In this document: positions 1-10,442 of the stretch, piece after piece | Numbering within the stretch: the first letter of the stretch is position 1 | Layout of the letters: the number at the start of each line of letters is the position of its first letter | Assembly: GCA_038503065.1 (NCBI GenBank) | Contig: JBCAMK010000015.1 | Span: 1,550,001-1,614,000, forward strand | Direction: 5' to 3' | Length of the DNA: 64,000 bases | DNA from: Paragyromitra xinjiangensis | Taxonomy: Eukaryota > Ascomycota > Pezizomycetes > Pezizales > Discinaceae | Notes under the pieces: generated by a model | Databases searched by the model: none | What the model saw: the letters and a program-made list of their open reading frames with translations, nothing else | What the model was told of the DNA's origin: nothing | Program-made: the position numbers and the translations under genes

Positions 1-365
1 TAAAGAAGTATTTCGGGAACGTCGATTATTACTAGTTCGAGTCCGTGGTTGGGTTAAGCTTTTCATCCCAAGCCTGCTGATGACAAAACCACTCGTTGCC
101 AACCAGTAAAGATTAGCTATAATTCGCATATTCTGCTATCCCAAAATTAGTAACAAAAATCATAGCATCGGACACCTTTCCACCCCCACATGCAGGTACG
201 AGTAACCCTATGAGCTCAGCCTCCAAAAAATAAACACATCTTCAGATTTGAATCTTTACGAATCTATCCGCTATCATCCTATCCCCGAAGGCCGAGTGAT
301 CTATCCTCGTCATCTCGCACCCTTGTTCCTTTTTTGACTCGAAGAAAACGATCTTGACACTATCA
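1..365. other. intergenic, no gene seen
   Basis: No convincing coding sequence, RNA gene or repeat was seen between the window edge and the upstream ORF of the CFEM gene. A GTTCGAGTCC string near position 35 resembles a tRNA T-loop but has no pairing stem. Confidence 0.5.
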
Positions 366-488
366 ATGGAATCAACTTCACCTATATATCCACCACAACC
401 TACCCCCTATACCCAGACTTTCTTCACCATCCGTTCCTCATCACACTCACGCTCTCCCAATAGCAAAATCACTGACAGTCGTCAATAA
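366..488 (+). promoter_or_regulatory. upstream ORF (40 codons) before the CFEM-type gene
   Basis: An ATG at 366 opens a 40-codon frame that ends with TAA at 486-488, only 13 nt before the main ATG at 502. If the transcript starts upstream of 366, ribosomes would meet this frame first, so it could dampen translation of the downstream protein. Whether it lies in the mRNA is not known; it could also be promoter sequence. Confidence 0.3.
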
Positions 489-501
489 AATCACCATCAC
501 C

Positions 502-1161
502 ATGTCTTCCCACCTTGCCCTTCGAGCTACGAACTACTCCGCAATCCAAGATAACATCAACTCCGCTCCTAGCTGCGCTGAAAGCTGTCTGGACGCCTTC
601 TGGGAGCGCATAATCGATGTATGTGACAGTGATCATGACTGGCCATGTCTTTGTAGTTTTGGACCAGCGGGGGAATGGACTGCAGCCCAGCAACAGGATT
701 GGGTCCAGGTCGCCGATAGCTGCATTGCAGCAGATTGCCCCAGTGAGAATATACAAGGCGTTCAGAATTCGAGATCAGACCTTTCTGCATTCTGTAGTAG
801 TGTTGTGAATGGTAAGTGGATTGCTACTGCGTGGAAATATGAGTATCATTGGCTAACAATTCGCCCAGCTCCTACTTCTAGCATCACTGCTACAAGATCG
901 ATGTCAACATCCACGGTTTCCAATTCTACTACCACAAGTACCACCTCGATGAGTTCAACAACCTCGGTTTCAAACTCTACTACTACTACAAGTACGACCT
1001 CAACAGGAGGTTCTGCGGTGAGAGCTACTGCCTCCGCGACCAAGATCAAAAACCCTTTTGATACGGAGCCGTCATCAAAAGCACCAACTTTTGCGCCATC
1101 GAAGTCATGGCTTATCTTAGGGACACTATGGCTCTCTTTAGCAGTATTTACTCAGGTTTAG
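502..1161 (+). CDS. CFEM-type Cys-rich protein with Ser/Thr stalk and C-terminal hydrophobic anchor
   Basis: Two exons, 502..811 and 869..1161; the 57-nt intron has GTAAGT, a CTAAC branch site and CAG, and because its length is a multiple of three the frame stays open without splicing. The spliced protein is about 200 residues. Eight cysteines (25, 29, 41, 49, 51, 74, 79, 98), with the PSCAESC start and the CLC pair, match the eight-cysteine CFEM domain of fungal surface proteins, some of which bind haem. A Ser/Thr-rich stalk follows and the last 20 residues are hydrophobic, as in GPI-anchored proteins. Odd point: the N-terminus (MSSHLALRATNYS) is not a signal peptide, so an upstream exon may be missing from this model, or the protein is not conventionally secreted. 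Confidence 0.7.
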   Translation: MSSHLALRATNYSAIQDNINSAPSCAESCLDAFWERIIDVCDSDHDWPCLCSFGPAGEWTAAQQQDWVQVADSCIAADCPSENIQGVQNSRSDLSAFCSSVVNGKWIATAWKYEYHWLTIRPAPTSSITATRSMSTSTVSNSTTTSTTSMSSTTSVSNSTTTTSTTSTGGSAVRATASATKIKNPFDTEPSSKAPTFAPSKSWLILGTLWLSLAVFTQV

Positions 1162-2635
1162 GAAAATTCTTTGATGTGCGATATTTTATATTTTGTAATT
1201 TTTTTTTCTTTTCTTCTTTGTTATTTTCTTGGGTGAATGGGGTTTGGGTTACTAAACAATCATTTTGTTTTAATTTTTCTTTTGTATAATGATTTATGAA
1301 CATCAATGAAAGCTTCTGTCAGCCTTACCATCTTGTTTCCTACACTGTATCTCTAATATTACCTATGATATCGAAACATTGCTCTACCCAGTTTCTCGCT
1401 AGTAAATTACCATTTTCAAACTGGACCCGCTATGAATTTCAACCAGCGGTAAATCCACCCTAGGAAAAAGTGACAACGAAACAGATCTGCACAAAAAGTT
1501 TTCAGAGCTTAGTCCGGGGTAACCCAACCTCACCTCAAGATGTGGTGAGCTGGCGTCATACCACCTACCCGGACGGTAATAGAAGATTCGGCACCGAGCA
1601 GCGGAGTGGCACAGCACATCACGACATGATTCAAAACGCCTCAACCTTATCATGACTGTCTGTGTGATCGTCGGCTTATGAGAGCTAATCCGGTGGTCCG
1701 GATCTTCCGAGAAGTGCAGAATTATATGGAGGTATATAACCCGGCTTCTTTGTACCCAGTTCTATTTTTTGGGGTTTCAAATCTTAACACTATCTTCTCT
1801 TGGGGTAACACTACTTGCACTACCTACGGTACCTTATTAGGAAACTATCTCGCATAGAGACAACGAGGCCACTTTCGTCGTCGCCCGTATTCCTCTTGCA
1901 GGCTATCGTAAATAGTCACTACTAACATTTAAAGGTCCAGGTTCCATCACTTCTCTCTCCCCTCCAAAGCAGGCTATTTTTGAATATTCACTCCCGCTCC
2001 GTCTAGGCCCCCCCTCGCTTGTGTCAACTAAAGTGAAACTAAGAAGCCTAAATCGTTTCTTGTTCTAAAAAGATGAGTCTCTTTGTGGGGGTCACCGCCT
2101 CCCTAGCTGCTGCGCGAGAGAGTAGAAAGGGCTGATTACTATTTTTCTCTCGCATGTGTTGTTTTTGGTGATCGTGGCTGGGCACGATTTGCTCTGACTC
2201 TTGGTTGGTTAGGTTTACACGCTTAGTTATCTCGTATCGACTTTCCGAGCGTACTGCTTACTATGCGTTTTAAAAAAGATAATCCGTCTCTCCAGATTTA
2301 CATCTGATGAAATGTCTCTGGTAGATCCTCACTTGAGAGCTGACTGTTTATTTTATAAATTATGCAAGTTTGGACAGAACTCTTCATGCTCTTTAAGCTG
2401 ACATTTTTTGGGTGAGAAGGAAGACAAAAATTTTGTTGGTTCGAAATTACACGATACAAAAACAAAAAAATCTTGGAAAGAGCCGCCAAAAGCTAGGAGA
2501 AAGAATACCAACGCCAACTCAAACCATGAAGCAAAAAGTCCACCTGTTCATTCTTACAACACACTCTGCTTAATTATGCCTGATCCCAGCTACCAACACA
2601 AGGCCTTGGTATGCTGCAATTCGAAACCTCGATAT
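1162..2635. other. intergenic, no gene seen
   Basis: The start is T-rich, consistent with a 3' UTR of the CFEM-type gene. No ORF here shows codon structure or a recognisable domain. The end is probably the 3' UTR of the minus-strand gene that follows. Confidence 0.5.
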
Positions 2636-3489
2636 TTATACACCATTAACCATCCCTGCATTCGAATGAATCTCTGGTCCCATGCCACCATCATCTCCAT
2701 CCTCACCACTCGCCTTCCAATCCGTCACCCCACCCCTATAATCTGCGACTCTCGCCCATCCAATCCTAACCACTACGACCCTGACCTGGGCGCCCTCGAG
2801 ATAACACTTGTTCTCATCCTGTGGATTATTCTCCATGTGGACCTTCTTGTAGTATTCCTCTTCCTCACCACCCTGTGGGATCAGATGTGCATATCCATTC
2901 AGCGTTGCTGAAATACTACTCAGTGCCGCAGAGTTCAGGTTTGTTAGGAACGCAGACAAGGAGCTCGGTTGTGGTGTTTGTAACGGCTCAGCAGGGAATG
3001 CGTGTGTGTTGGTAGGGGAGGTTGAGAATGGGTTAGTAGAGGAGATTGAGGGCCGATGGGATACCCAGTCATGGACAAGGAGAGAGACACGGGGGTTTGA
3101 GGTGAGGTTGAGTGTCTTCTTAGTACCAGGGTGGGTGGTCATTATGATGACGGGGCCGGTAGTGGCACCGGATCTAGAGATGCTGGTGGGTGGAAGGGGG
3201 TATGGGGTTGTAGGGAGGTAGGTATAATTCATAAGAGAGACCTAAGGAAGTTATTAGCTAGGAGCTTGGGGGAAGAGCTAGAACAGCAGGGGACTTGCGT
3301 GAGGCCAAAGCCCGTCAGAGGTAGCAAGGTGAAGCTATAGCAGAAAATCAGGACATTTCGGTTTTGTTAGATAAAAAGACAAGATATCTAAACATAGAAG
3401 GAAAAACTCACGTATCTAGCATTCTTCAAGCAAGCCACAACTTCTGGTGGAAGCTGGTTAGAGATAACACTCGTGTTTGAGTTTGACAT
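2636..3489 (-). CDS. pyridoxamine 5'-phosphate oxidase-like (FMN-binding split-barrel) protein
   Basis: Three exons on the minus strand: 3412..3489, 3299..3334 and 2636..3241, giving about 239 residues. Introns are 3335..3411 (GT-AG) and 3242..3298, which uses a GC donor (CAC|GCAAGT) with acceptor TTAG. Only this GC-AG splice restores the family sequence LHLAT...PHVSLMNYTYL; reading through meets a stop. Family marks are PHVSLMNYTY near residue 38, NLTSNPRVSLLVHDWVSHRP in the middle, and a C-terminal segment RVADYRGGVTDW. These resemble the small fungal family related to yeast YLR456W/YPR172W, predicted flavin-binding proteins of unknown substrate. The enzyme activity is inferred from family only. 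Confidence 0.85.
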
Positions 3490-4638
3490 TGCGACTACTG
3501 TTATTGATTATTTATTTTTTTGCCTATACTCTTCGTCGAAGCGGAAAAAGGATGATATTTATACGAACTTGTTGCTCTGCTTTGGATCTGTTATCGTGTA
3601 TGTAGGAGAATGAGAATGAGGATAGCCGGCGGAGATGAGGATGAAGACCGATGGCACACCTGGCGATAAAGCCCGAAGATCGAAAAACCCCGCTAAACCC
3701 GTGACCGGCCTTGGCACAGGCACTAACGGCGCAACGTGCAGGAACCAAAGCTTGAAGTAGCACAACTCCGCTACCATAAAACTAGCTTGGCTATCCACGA
3801 TTCATAGACTGATTTAGTTGAATGTGACCGTGTCCGTTAATTTGGAATATGCATGGACGGTAGAAAGTCTATTTCTAGCACGAGTAGCATGAACCTCCCA
3901 ACTATCCGGGTGTACCATAGTTCAACCTAGGAAACGTGGATTCCAAGCTCTTCGTACTGGTCTGAGCTGGCGGAGACAAGATCTCAACCGTCCGACGGCA
4001 ATCTTCCAAAACAGATCGCCAATAAAACTCTTCGGGTTTTAGTAGTGTCCGTTGCTCGTGACGTGGTCGGCTTACGTTGACGGTCTAGCCGGTAGTCCCA
4101 ATTCAAACCCAAAGGCCAGCTCTCCCTGCAAGTCTCATATATCCTATCGACTCATGAAATATTCTATCCCATTTAAATTTTCCAGCTGCCGAGAGATAAT
4201 TATAGACATCCGAATCATACATCATCACTCATCAGCCCTACGAGATCTCCCCAGAACTAAACTATTGGCTAGCACCTGGACCAATGATTCGACCTCGATA
4301 AAACAAAAGGAAACAAAACGTTTTATGCACTTTTTGCCTCCATCCTTAGGATTTTGTTTACCCCATGAAAACCCTAGCTCCCGTCTCTCACATACAATCA
4401 CTCGATACCCCACGTTGATGTAATGCCAAGCTTGCGGCTGACCAACGCTTTGACCCCTACACGTGACACCAGTTCCCCGCAAAACTTGGAAGGGCGTCAT
4501 CCAAGCAAAGGCATTCAGGTACAGTTCGACTTCCCCTCATCCCCTATTTATACATCAAACCCCTCATTCCATTCCAGCTTTTTTGATTGATTGATTCGAT
4601 TCCTCTTCTTTATCATTGTGCCTCATCTCCATCCTACT
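3490..4638. other. shared promoter region between divergent genes, no gene seen
   Basis: This stretch lies between the PNPOx-like gene (minus) and the NIPSNAP-like gene (plus), so it should hold both promoters. Overlapping short ORFs on both strands show no domain or splice support. Confidence 0.5.
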
Positions 4639-5864
4639 ATGATACTTTCTCGCCAGCTCCCTCGTTTCCTCTCGAGGCCAGCTGTGGCTACAGCTTCACG
4701 ACCACTTTCCACATCTCATATACTATCTGCACCTAAGATCCCCTCTCTAGCAGACATCACACATAGTGAAGAGTCAACGACCGAATTCAAAACTCGAGTC
4801 TCTGCATTTCGTAATCAGCTGCGCGCAAACAAAAAGAATGCAGAAGCTAGTTCACTCTCTTCAACGGGGGAGAACGGGCACCAAAGTTCTCCAGATCACA
4901 AGGGTGGAATAGTAAAGAGTATTCTGTACGGATCTGAGAAGGGGCAAAAGGAAGAGCGGGAGATGGAGCAGAGCTATGGCAAAGTGCTAGCGAGGGGGAA
5001 GTATGTGCATGCCATTGAGTTCCATCACGTTAAACCAGAGAAGGTTGCGGAATATGTCAAATTGGTGGGAGATGTTTATCCGGATATTGCCGGGAGAAAA
5101 GAAAATAATTGCCATTTGGTGGGGAGCTGGAAGACAGAGATTGGTGACTTTGAGACATTTGGTATGTTTGAAATATCCTGTTCCTATCATGAGTGCGATG
5201 TGGTGATTGGAATGCCAATTGAGTAGTATACTAACTTTTTTTACGAGTAGTACACATTTGGGAGTATCAAGGATGTGAGCACACCCTTTATTTATTTTTA
5301 CGATTTCCAATTCGTTGTTGAAGATACTCTCCTGAGACAATTCTCAAAAACTCGCTCAAAATCCCGCTCTATCTCGAACCATTCCGCTAACCCTACGTCT
5401 TAGATGCTGGATACCACCAAACCCACTCTCGTCTTGCCCAATCCTCCTCCTACAGCAAGTTTCAATACGCCCTCCCCCCGCTCCTCAACTCCCGCCGTGC
5501 CGATTTAATGCAAGAATTCTCCTTCTGGCCAACTACACCGCCCCGCTCTCTCGGTGGTATCTTTGAGCTCCGCACTTATACTCTACGCCCCGGTAATCTC
5601 CTCGAATGGGAAACTCACTGGCGCCGTGGTCTCCAGGCGAGGAAGAATGTCATGGAGGGAGTCGGTGCCTGGTTTTGTCAGGTTGGGAGTCTAAATACCG
5701 TGCACCATCTGTGGCAATTTGCAGACTTGAGAGAGAGACAAGTGGGGAGGGAGCAAAGCTGGAATGAGAGGGGATGGAGTGATACAGTGCATAAGACGGT
5801 ACCGTTGATTAGTAGGATGGAAAGTAGAATTTTGGTGCCGTTGCCCTGGAGCCCAGTTAGTTAG
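4639..5864 (+). CDS. NIPSNAP-family mitochondrial protein
   Basis: Three exons: 4639..5161, 5251..5274 (a 24-nt microexon) and 5404..5864, giving 335 residues. The microexon supplies the family segment FVHIWEYQGY across two splice junctions, which fixes the structure. The start at 4639 (MILSRQLPRFLSRPAV) gives an Arg-rich, acid-free presequence typical of mitochondrial import; an in-frame ATG at 4591 would put hydrophobic residues in front of it. Two NIPSNAP repeats are visible: one around KYVHAIEFHHVKPEKVAEYV and the VGSWKTEIGDFETF region, and a second around GGIFELRTYTLRPGNLLEW with VHHLWQFADL. NIPSNAP proteins are mitochondrial with a dimeric alpha/beta-barrel fold and poorly defined chemistry; animal members act in mitophagy signalling. 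Confidence 0.9.
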
Positions 5865-7761
5865 TTACTAGACTCTAAGATAGGGGATGGCGGCAACCGG
5901 GTTTCCGTAAATGAGCGTGCGTCCAGGTTATTGGGATTTTTAGCAAAGTGGGATTTTATGCAAGGCTTGTTGATTAGCTATGTTTCCTTCGGAGCTGGGT
6001 CTGCCTCGTGAGTCGTTAGGAGTTTTGCTTTAGTCATGGATTGTATTTGTTTGGCATTTTTGGTAGTAGCAACCCAATGTTGAAGATCCTGATTAGGATT
6101 ATCAAGTAGATTTTCTTTCTAGGACCGTATATGCGTTTTAAAACCGTCAGCAGGTCACGAGAAGCATATATGCTGGGGCTCGAACACTTCAAGCGTGAGG
6201 TGTGAACCATGCAGGTACCGCCAGGCCACTAAATAAGGCTTCCAATAACGTGCCAAATTTCCAGATGACATTATTGGACCCTGAGGTTGAAATCAGCGAA
6301 CTTTTCTGCATATCTTACTCGTAGGGCATCCGAAGTCTGTGCTTGCTCTGCAATGAACTCTTCCAACTATCTTGCAGCATGCACAGAGGAGCCTAACCGG
6401 GCTTGCATATCAGTTCAACTGGGTTGAGGTTTCTGGTTCCGGACTGGAGCGTGAACCGGACAAATAGCGTAGCTATGCAAAACTTGTGATTTCTGATATA
6501 GGTACTGCACATCATATGCGACCATGTCTTAGCGCAACCGTAACCAACTCCGTTCCAACTTCAACTTTCCCCAACTCCCCTAATTCCACCCGCCGGCGAC
6601 GGCGACGGCTCTATGTACAAATCGGTGAACGGCGAGCGGCGAAGTTATGTGGAGCAGCGTGCAGCGTTACCGAGATGTGAGCGTTTGGACCCCCTTTAGC
6701 GCGGGGAATTTAAGATTATGGTGTGGGGTAACCTCATTTCGCAGTTGGACCCTGGATCGGGGAGCTGCGCTCAACTTGGGCCACCCCTTGGCCTTTGGGA
6801 AAGCTATTTTGTGGAGATTTGATGGGTCGGTTTTTTACTTGGATTCCCTGGGGGTTGAGATAGGGTTGGCGAAGCTGATTCATGGGGTTTACGCAATAGG
6901 GGCCGGTTTAGGAGGTTTGAGGGAACTTGAGGGTAGCCTTGATTGGAGGTGCTTTGCGGTCTTTTTCGGTTGCTCGATGAGCCATTGGGGATGGTAATCA
7001 CTCGCTGGGGTTGGTACTCAATCAGTAGGGTGATCCAGGCTGGAAATTTCAACGAAAAGTAGGTCGAAAATGCTAATAGCTAATACCATTTTCGAGATAT
7101 TCCCACCTCAGCCTCAGGCCAAAAAACGCTTAGAAAAACCTACTAAAACACCAACCTGAATCATCTCAACGAATCACTTGAATCACACGATACGATTAGT
7201 CAAGAAATCTCTGGCAAATAGGATCGCTTTGGTATATACGTATTCATCCTGAATACTAACTATACAAAAACCTACACCAAAAAAAAACATCCAAACCCAA
7301 ACACCAAACCAAAGAAGCCCCCAACCCCCATAATCATCACCCACAATCATCAAAAAAACTCCAAACCTTTCCCGTTAATTCCCTTCTACATGGGTATCAA
7401 AATTTTGTTGCCATCGAGGCAGAGCAGACATCATAATAGATGCCACAATCTGACCAACAGCGACAAAAAACAAAAAAGAAAGAAAAGTATAACAAGAAGT
7501 GAAGAAAAAAGCCTAGTCGACGAGGCTGTGTTGTGTCCCATCTCCACTGAAGGAAGAAAAAGGGAAGTGGGAAATAAGAAGTGAAGAATAAGAGGTTGAT
7601 AGGTCATGCTAGATGACCCATCATGAGAAGGTATTAAATTTTACAGAGAAATCCTTTCTCCAAACAAACTCGAGGAGAAAGGCTAATGAAATGCCATCAA
7701 GGAAGATACTGCAAACATCAAAATCACCATCGCCAAAGGGCGTTTTGGGTCGTATTGACGT
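5865..7761. other. intergenic, no gene seen
   Basis: No gene supported. It holds the degenerate pol III-like element listed separately near 6.2 kb, a GC-richer patch around 6590-6660, and toward its end the probable 3' UTR of the minus-strand GPI protein gene. Confidence 0.45.
6170..6232 (-). repeat. possible degenerate tRNA-derived (SINE-like) element
   Basis: On the minus strand an A-box-like string (TGGCCTGGCGG, 6219-6229) is followed, with box starts 44 nt apart, by a B-box-like string (GTTCGAGCCC, 6176-6185). That is the spacing found in tRNA genes. The T-arm and acceptor arm do not pair, so it is not a functional tRNA. It may be a relic of a tRNA-derived SINE or a chance match. Confidence 0.25.
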
Positions 7762-8253
7762 TTATAGCATTCCGAAGACAATCGCACCGAGGACACCAGC
7801 GCCTAGTCCGTAGGACACACGGAATGTGCCTGGTGCGGCGCCAGAAAATGATGTTGATGAGGGTGTTGGAGTAGTAATGGTGCCATTGACAGAACCACTA
7901 GGAGCGCCGGTAGATTTAGAAATTGTGGTCTCGAGAGAAGAGGACGAAGATGTGGTGGGGGTTATTGAGTTTAGAAGGAGGGAGGAGGTAATGAGGGAAG
8001 ATATAGGGAGGGGAGTGGTGGTAGAGGTAGAGGTGGTCCCGGAGGTGGTCCCGGAGGAGGAAGGGGTGAGGGAAGTAGTGGATAGGGATACTGACGTGCT
8101 TGAGGGAGGAGGTCCCGTCATGGTAACATAAGAGGTAGCAGTTGAAGTGATGGTAGTAGAGATGGTAGTAGTGCTTGGGCCATCTGACTGCGCAAAAGCG
8201 AAGAGTGGGGTAAGCGCGAGGAGGAGAAAAGCGATGAGAGTATTGAAGAGCAT
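7762..8253 (-). CDS. small Ser/Thr-rich GPI-anchored cell-wall-type protein
   Basis: A single-exon frame of 163 residues. It begins with a clear signal peptide (MLFNTLIAFLLLALTPLFAFAQ), continues as an almost pure Ser/Thr/Pro tract with few other residues, and ends in a short hydrophobic tail (YGLGAGVLGAIVFGML) preceded by small residues that could serve as a GPI attachment site. Such proteins are heavily O-mannosylated and end up in the plasma membrane or cell wall. There is no enzymatic domain. Composition makes orthology hard to judge, but signal, stalk and anchor together make this a convincing gene. Confidence 0.8.
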   Translation of the reverse strand: MLFNTLIAFLLLALTPLFAFAQSDGPSTTTISTTITSTATSYVTMTGPPPSSTSVSLSTTSLTPSSSGTTSGTTSTSTTTPLPISSLITSSLLLNSITPTTSSSSSLETTISKSTGAPSGSVNGTITTPTPSSTSFSGAAPGTFRVSYGLGAGVLGAIVFGML

Positions 8254-10442
8254 TTTGGTTGATTGATTGTTAATGTGTTTTTTTCTAGGAAGATGGTATG
8301 AAGCAAGGAGTTGCTTTAGACTGTTTGTTTAATAACAGAGAGAAGGACTGTGGTTGCGAAAATACGCTGATAATATTTTTGAAGAGGGAGATTCGGGCGA
8401 GACGTGGTCGAGTGATGCTAGAGGGATGATTCGTCCTTTTGATCGTTCAGCGCAGCGTGTGTTGTTTCAAGAATTTTTAATTCAGAAGCGGCAGTATGCG
8501 GTGAAGGAATGTTTTGTGTTTGGAAAGATTGTTTGTTGATGGATATCTGAAACGACGCTGAATCGAGAGAATGAATGGCAGACGGATAAAGACCGAATGG
8601 AACCAACAACGGGCAAAAGAGTGTGCCGAAGGGATAGAATGAAGAAGTAAGGGAAAGAAAAGAGTGTTCGGAAGCTTCGGGGGCTCTCGTGTGTTCTTAA
8701 GGTGAACGAGTGACCGTGGGTGGAAGGAAATTTACTCGTAGAATGAGTGGTAGGGATTATTAGCGGACCTATGGCGCAAGGTACAAGAATGAAAAAGAAA
8801 TTGGGTCGTGGGGTATGGATACGGTCACTAGGATGCGCTGGCCGCTGTAGTGACCCAGGTTGCTGGGCGTGGGTGATGAAGGAGGTGGCTTTCAAATGAC
8901 AGTTTTTTTCCCCGGTATAAAGGACTGACGTGGGCGAATCAATCGCGAAGTGGTGAAGCTGAAAACGATGGATTCAAGATTCTGAACCTGAAAAGGAAAA
9001 AAATTGAACGAATGAACAAGCGACTGACTTCTTTAAAGCATACTGAAGTTGAAGTTTCGCAGCGCATTCGTGCGTGAAGATGCTACACACAAAGCATCAG
9101 CGCCTGTTGGTGAATGGTGCAGTGCTCCCAACCCAAAGCGCTGTGCACCCCCGTACGACCAGGCAATCAAACGTCCCCCTTGCGTCAAAATTGGCTAAGA
9201 TGACACCCATTATGGTTAAGCGACAGGGGGGTCGCGCGAGAAATTTCTTCTCCAATCCCGGTTCAGGCACAAAGTTGACCCAAAATTACACTTCCGAAAA
9301 GAGAAAAGAGTGTCTCTCGTTCCTGAGTCCTGACATTATTTACCGACATTTCGCATTTTGGCGCGGTGCCTGATTCGAGTTCGGTAAGACATCCTAAATC
9401 AGTCCTCTGGTAGACTCTGGCTCTCCCACATTTATTATCCTTGAGGCAGGGCATTGCGCGCGGCATATTCTAAGTGGCTAGGTAAACCTCATACAGATGT
9501 CAAGGCTTTTCTTTCTTTCCAAGGCCTAGACAACTGGCGAAGATGAGCCACAGAGGCGGGGATTTGCGCGATTTCGTCTCCATCGTCTGCACACAGACGG
9601 GAAAATCATGCAGCCCGGCAGGTAGGATCACTTCGAAGTCGGTTCCTGAGTGCATTGGTGGGCCACATGGCGTGCCCTACGACGCTTTGAAGGGTAGATC
9701 CCGCAAATCACGAACGAGCGATGGATGACCGCACTCGGGAATCGCACCCTCGTTATCGCATTGCTGGGGGATAAGGGAAAAAAAAATCTGCCCGCCGCGG
9801 GGGTACCTAGGACGCTTACTCCTACCGTATACGATAGCATTGCTGCAATAATCACTGATGCTCGACAGTGAGCAAGATGATCATCTTCCCGCGGGCGGAA
9901 AAAAAGTTTTGCTGCAGCGGGACCCGCCGCGGAAAGATGCAACTTCTTACGTACTGACATTTCCACAGCATTACTGAGATCGAGGGGTAAAGAGGGGAAA
10001 TAAGTGGCATATCTAAGGTGAGTCAACTATTCCAATAGTCCGTCGAGTGCAAGTTGAGAATGGTTACTCGAAAAAAGCGTTCATTCGTTGTTCCGAGGTT
10101 GTACTACTATTCCCTCTTCTAGACAATCATTGACAGTTGATTATTAACCTTCCAGGTTGGACACGGAAGTATGGCAGGTGACGTGTTACCTGTGTGACTG
10201 GTTTGAGTACTGCATAGTACACCATTCACCGGTAACCCATGGATGCTGCTGGATAAGCATTCTAGTCACAGAGTGCCCAAAATATTTGCTGCATATTCCC
10301 ACCACGGTAGTTTAACTTAATAAAAACATGAATATCATAAGCCTAATTACATATCGCAGCTACGCTGCCGTAGACTCTCGTTACATCGTTACAAGCCTAA
10401 AGGTACAACGCTAAAAGGCCAACATAATCATACAAATACAGC
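8254..10442. other. intergenic, no gene seen
   Basis: The first part is the promoter side of the GPI protein gene. Several overlapping open frames (for example around 8482-8895 and 9628-10026 on the minus strand) lack domains, signal peptides or splice structure. From about 10200 the sequence is probably the 3' UTR of the dehydrogenase gene. Confidence 0.45.

Noticed and set aside
20..60. tRNA T-loop-like string GTTCGAGTCC at the left edge
   Set aside because: Bases either side do not pair into a T-stem, and the rest of a tRNA would lie outside the window.
2408..2911. 167-codon plus-strand ORF
   Set aside because: Its second half is antisense to the well-supported PNPOx-like exon, and its first half is low-complexity.
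4052..4500. overlapping ORFs on both strands between the PNPOx-like and NIPSNAP-like genes
   Set aside because: Both occupy the divergent promoter and have no domain.
9628..10026. 132-codon minus-strand ORF
   Set aside because: No domain, no codon pattern, no splice continuation; it overlaps another random frame.
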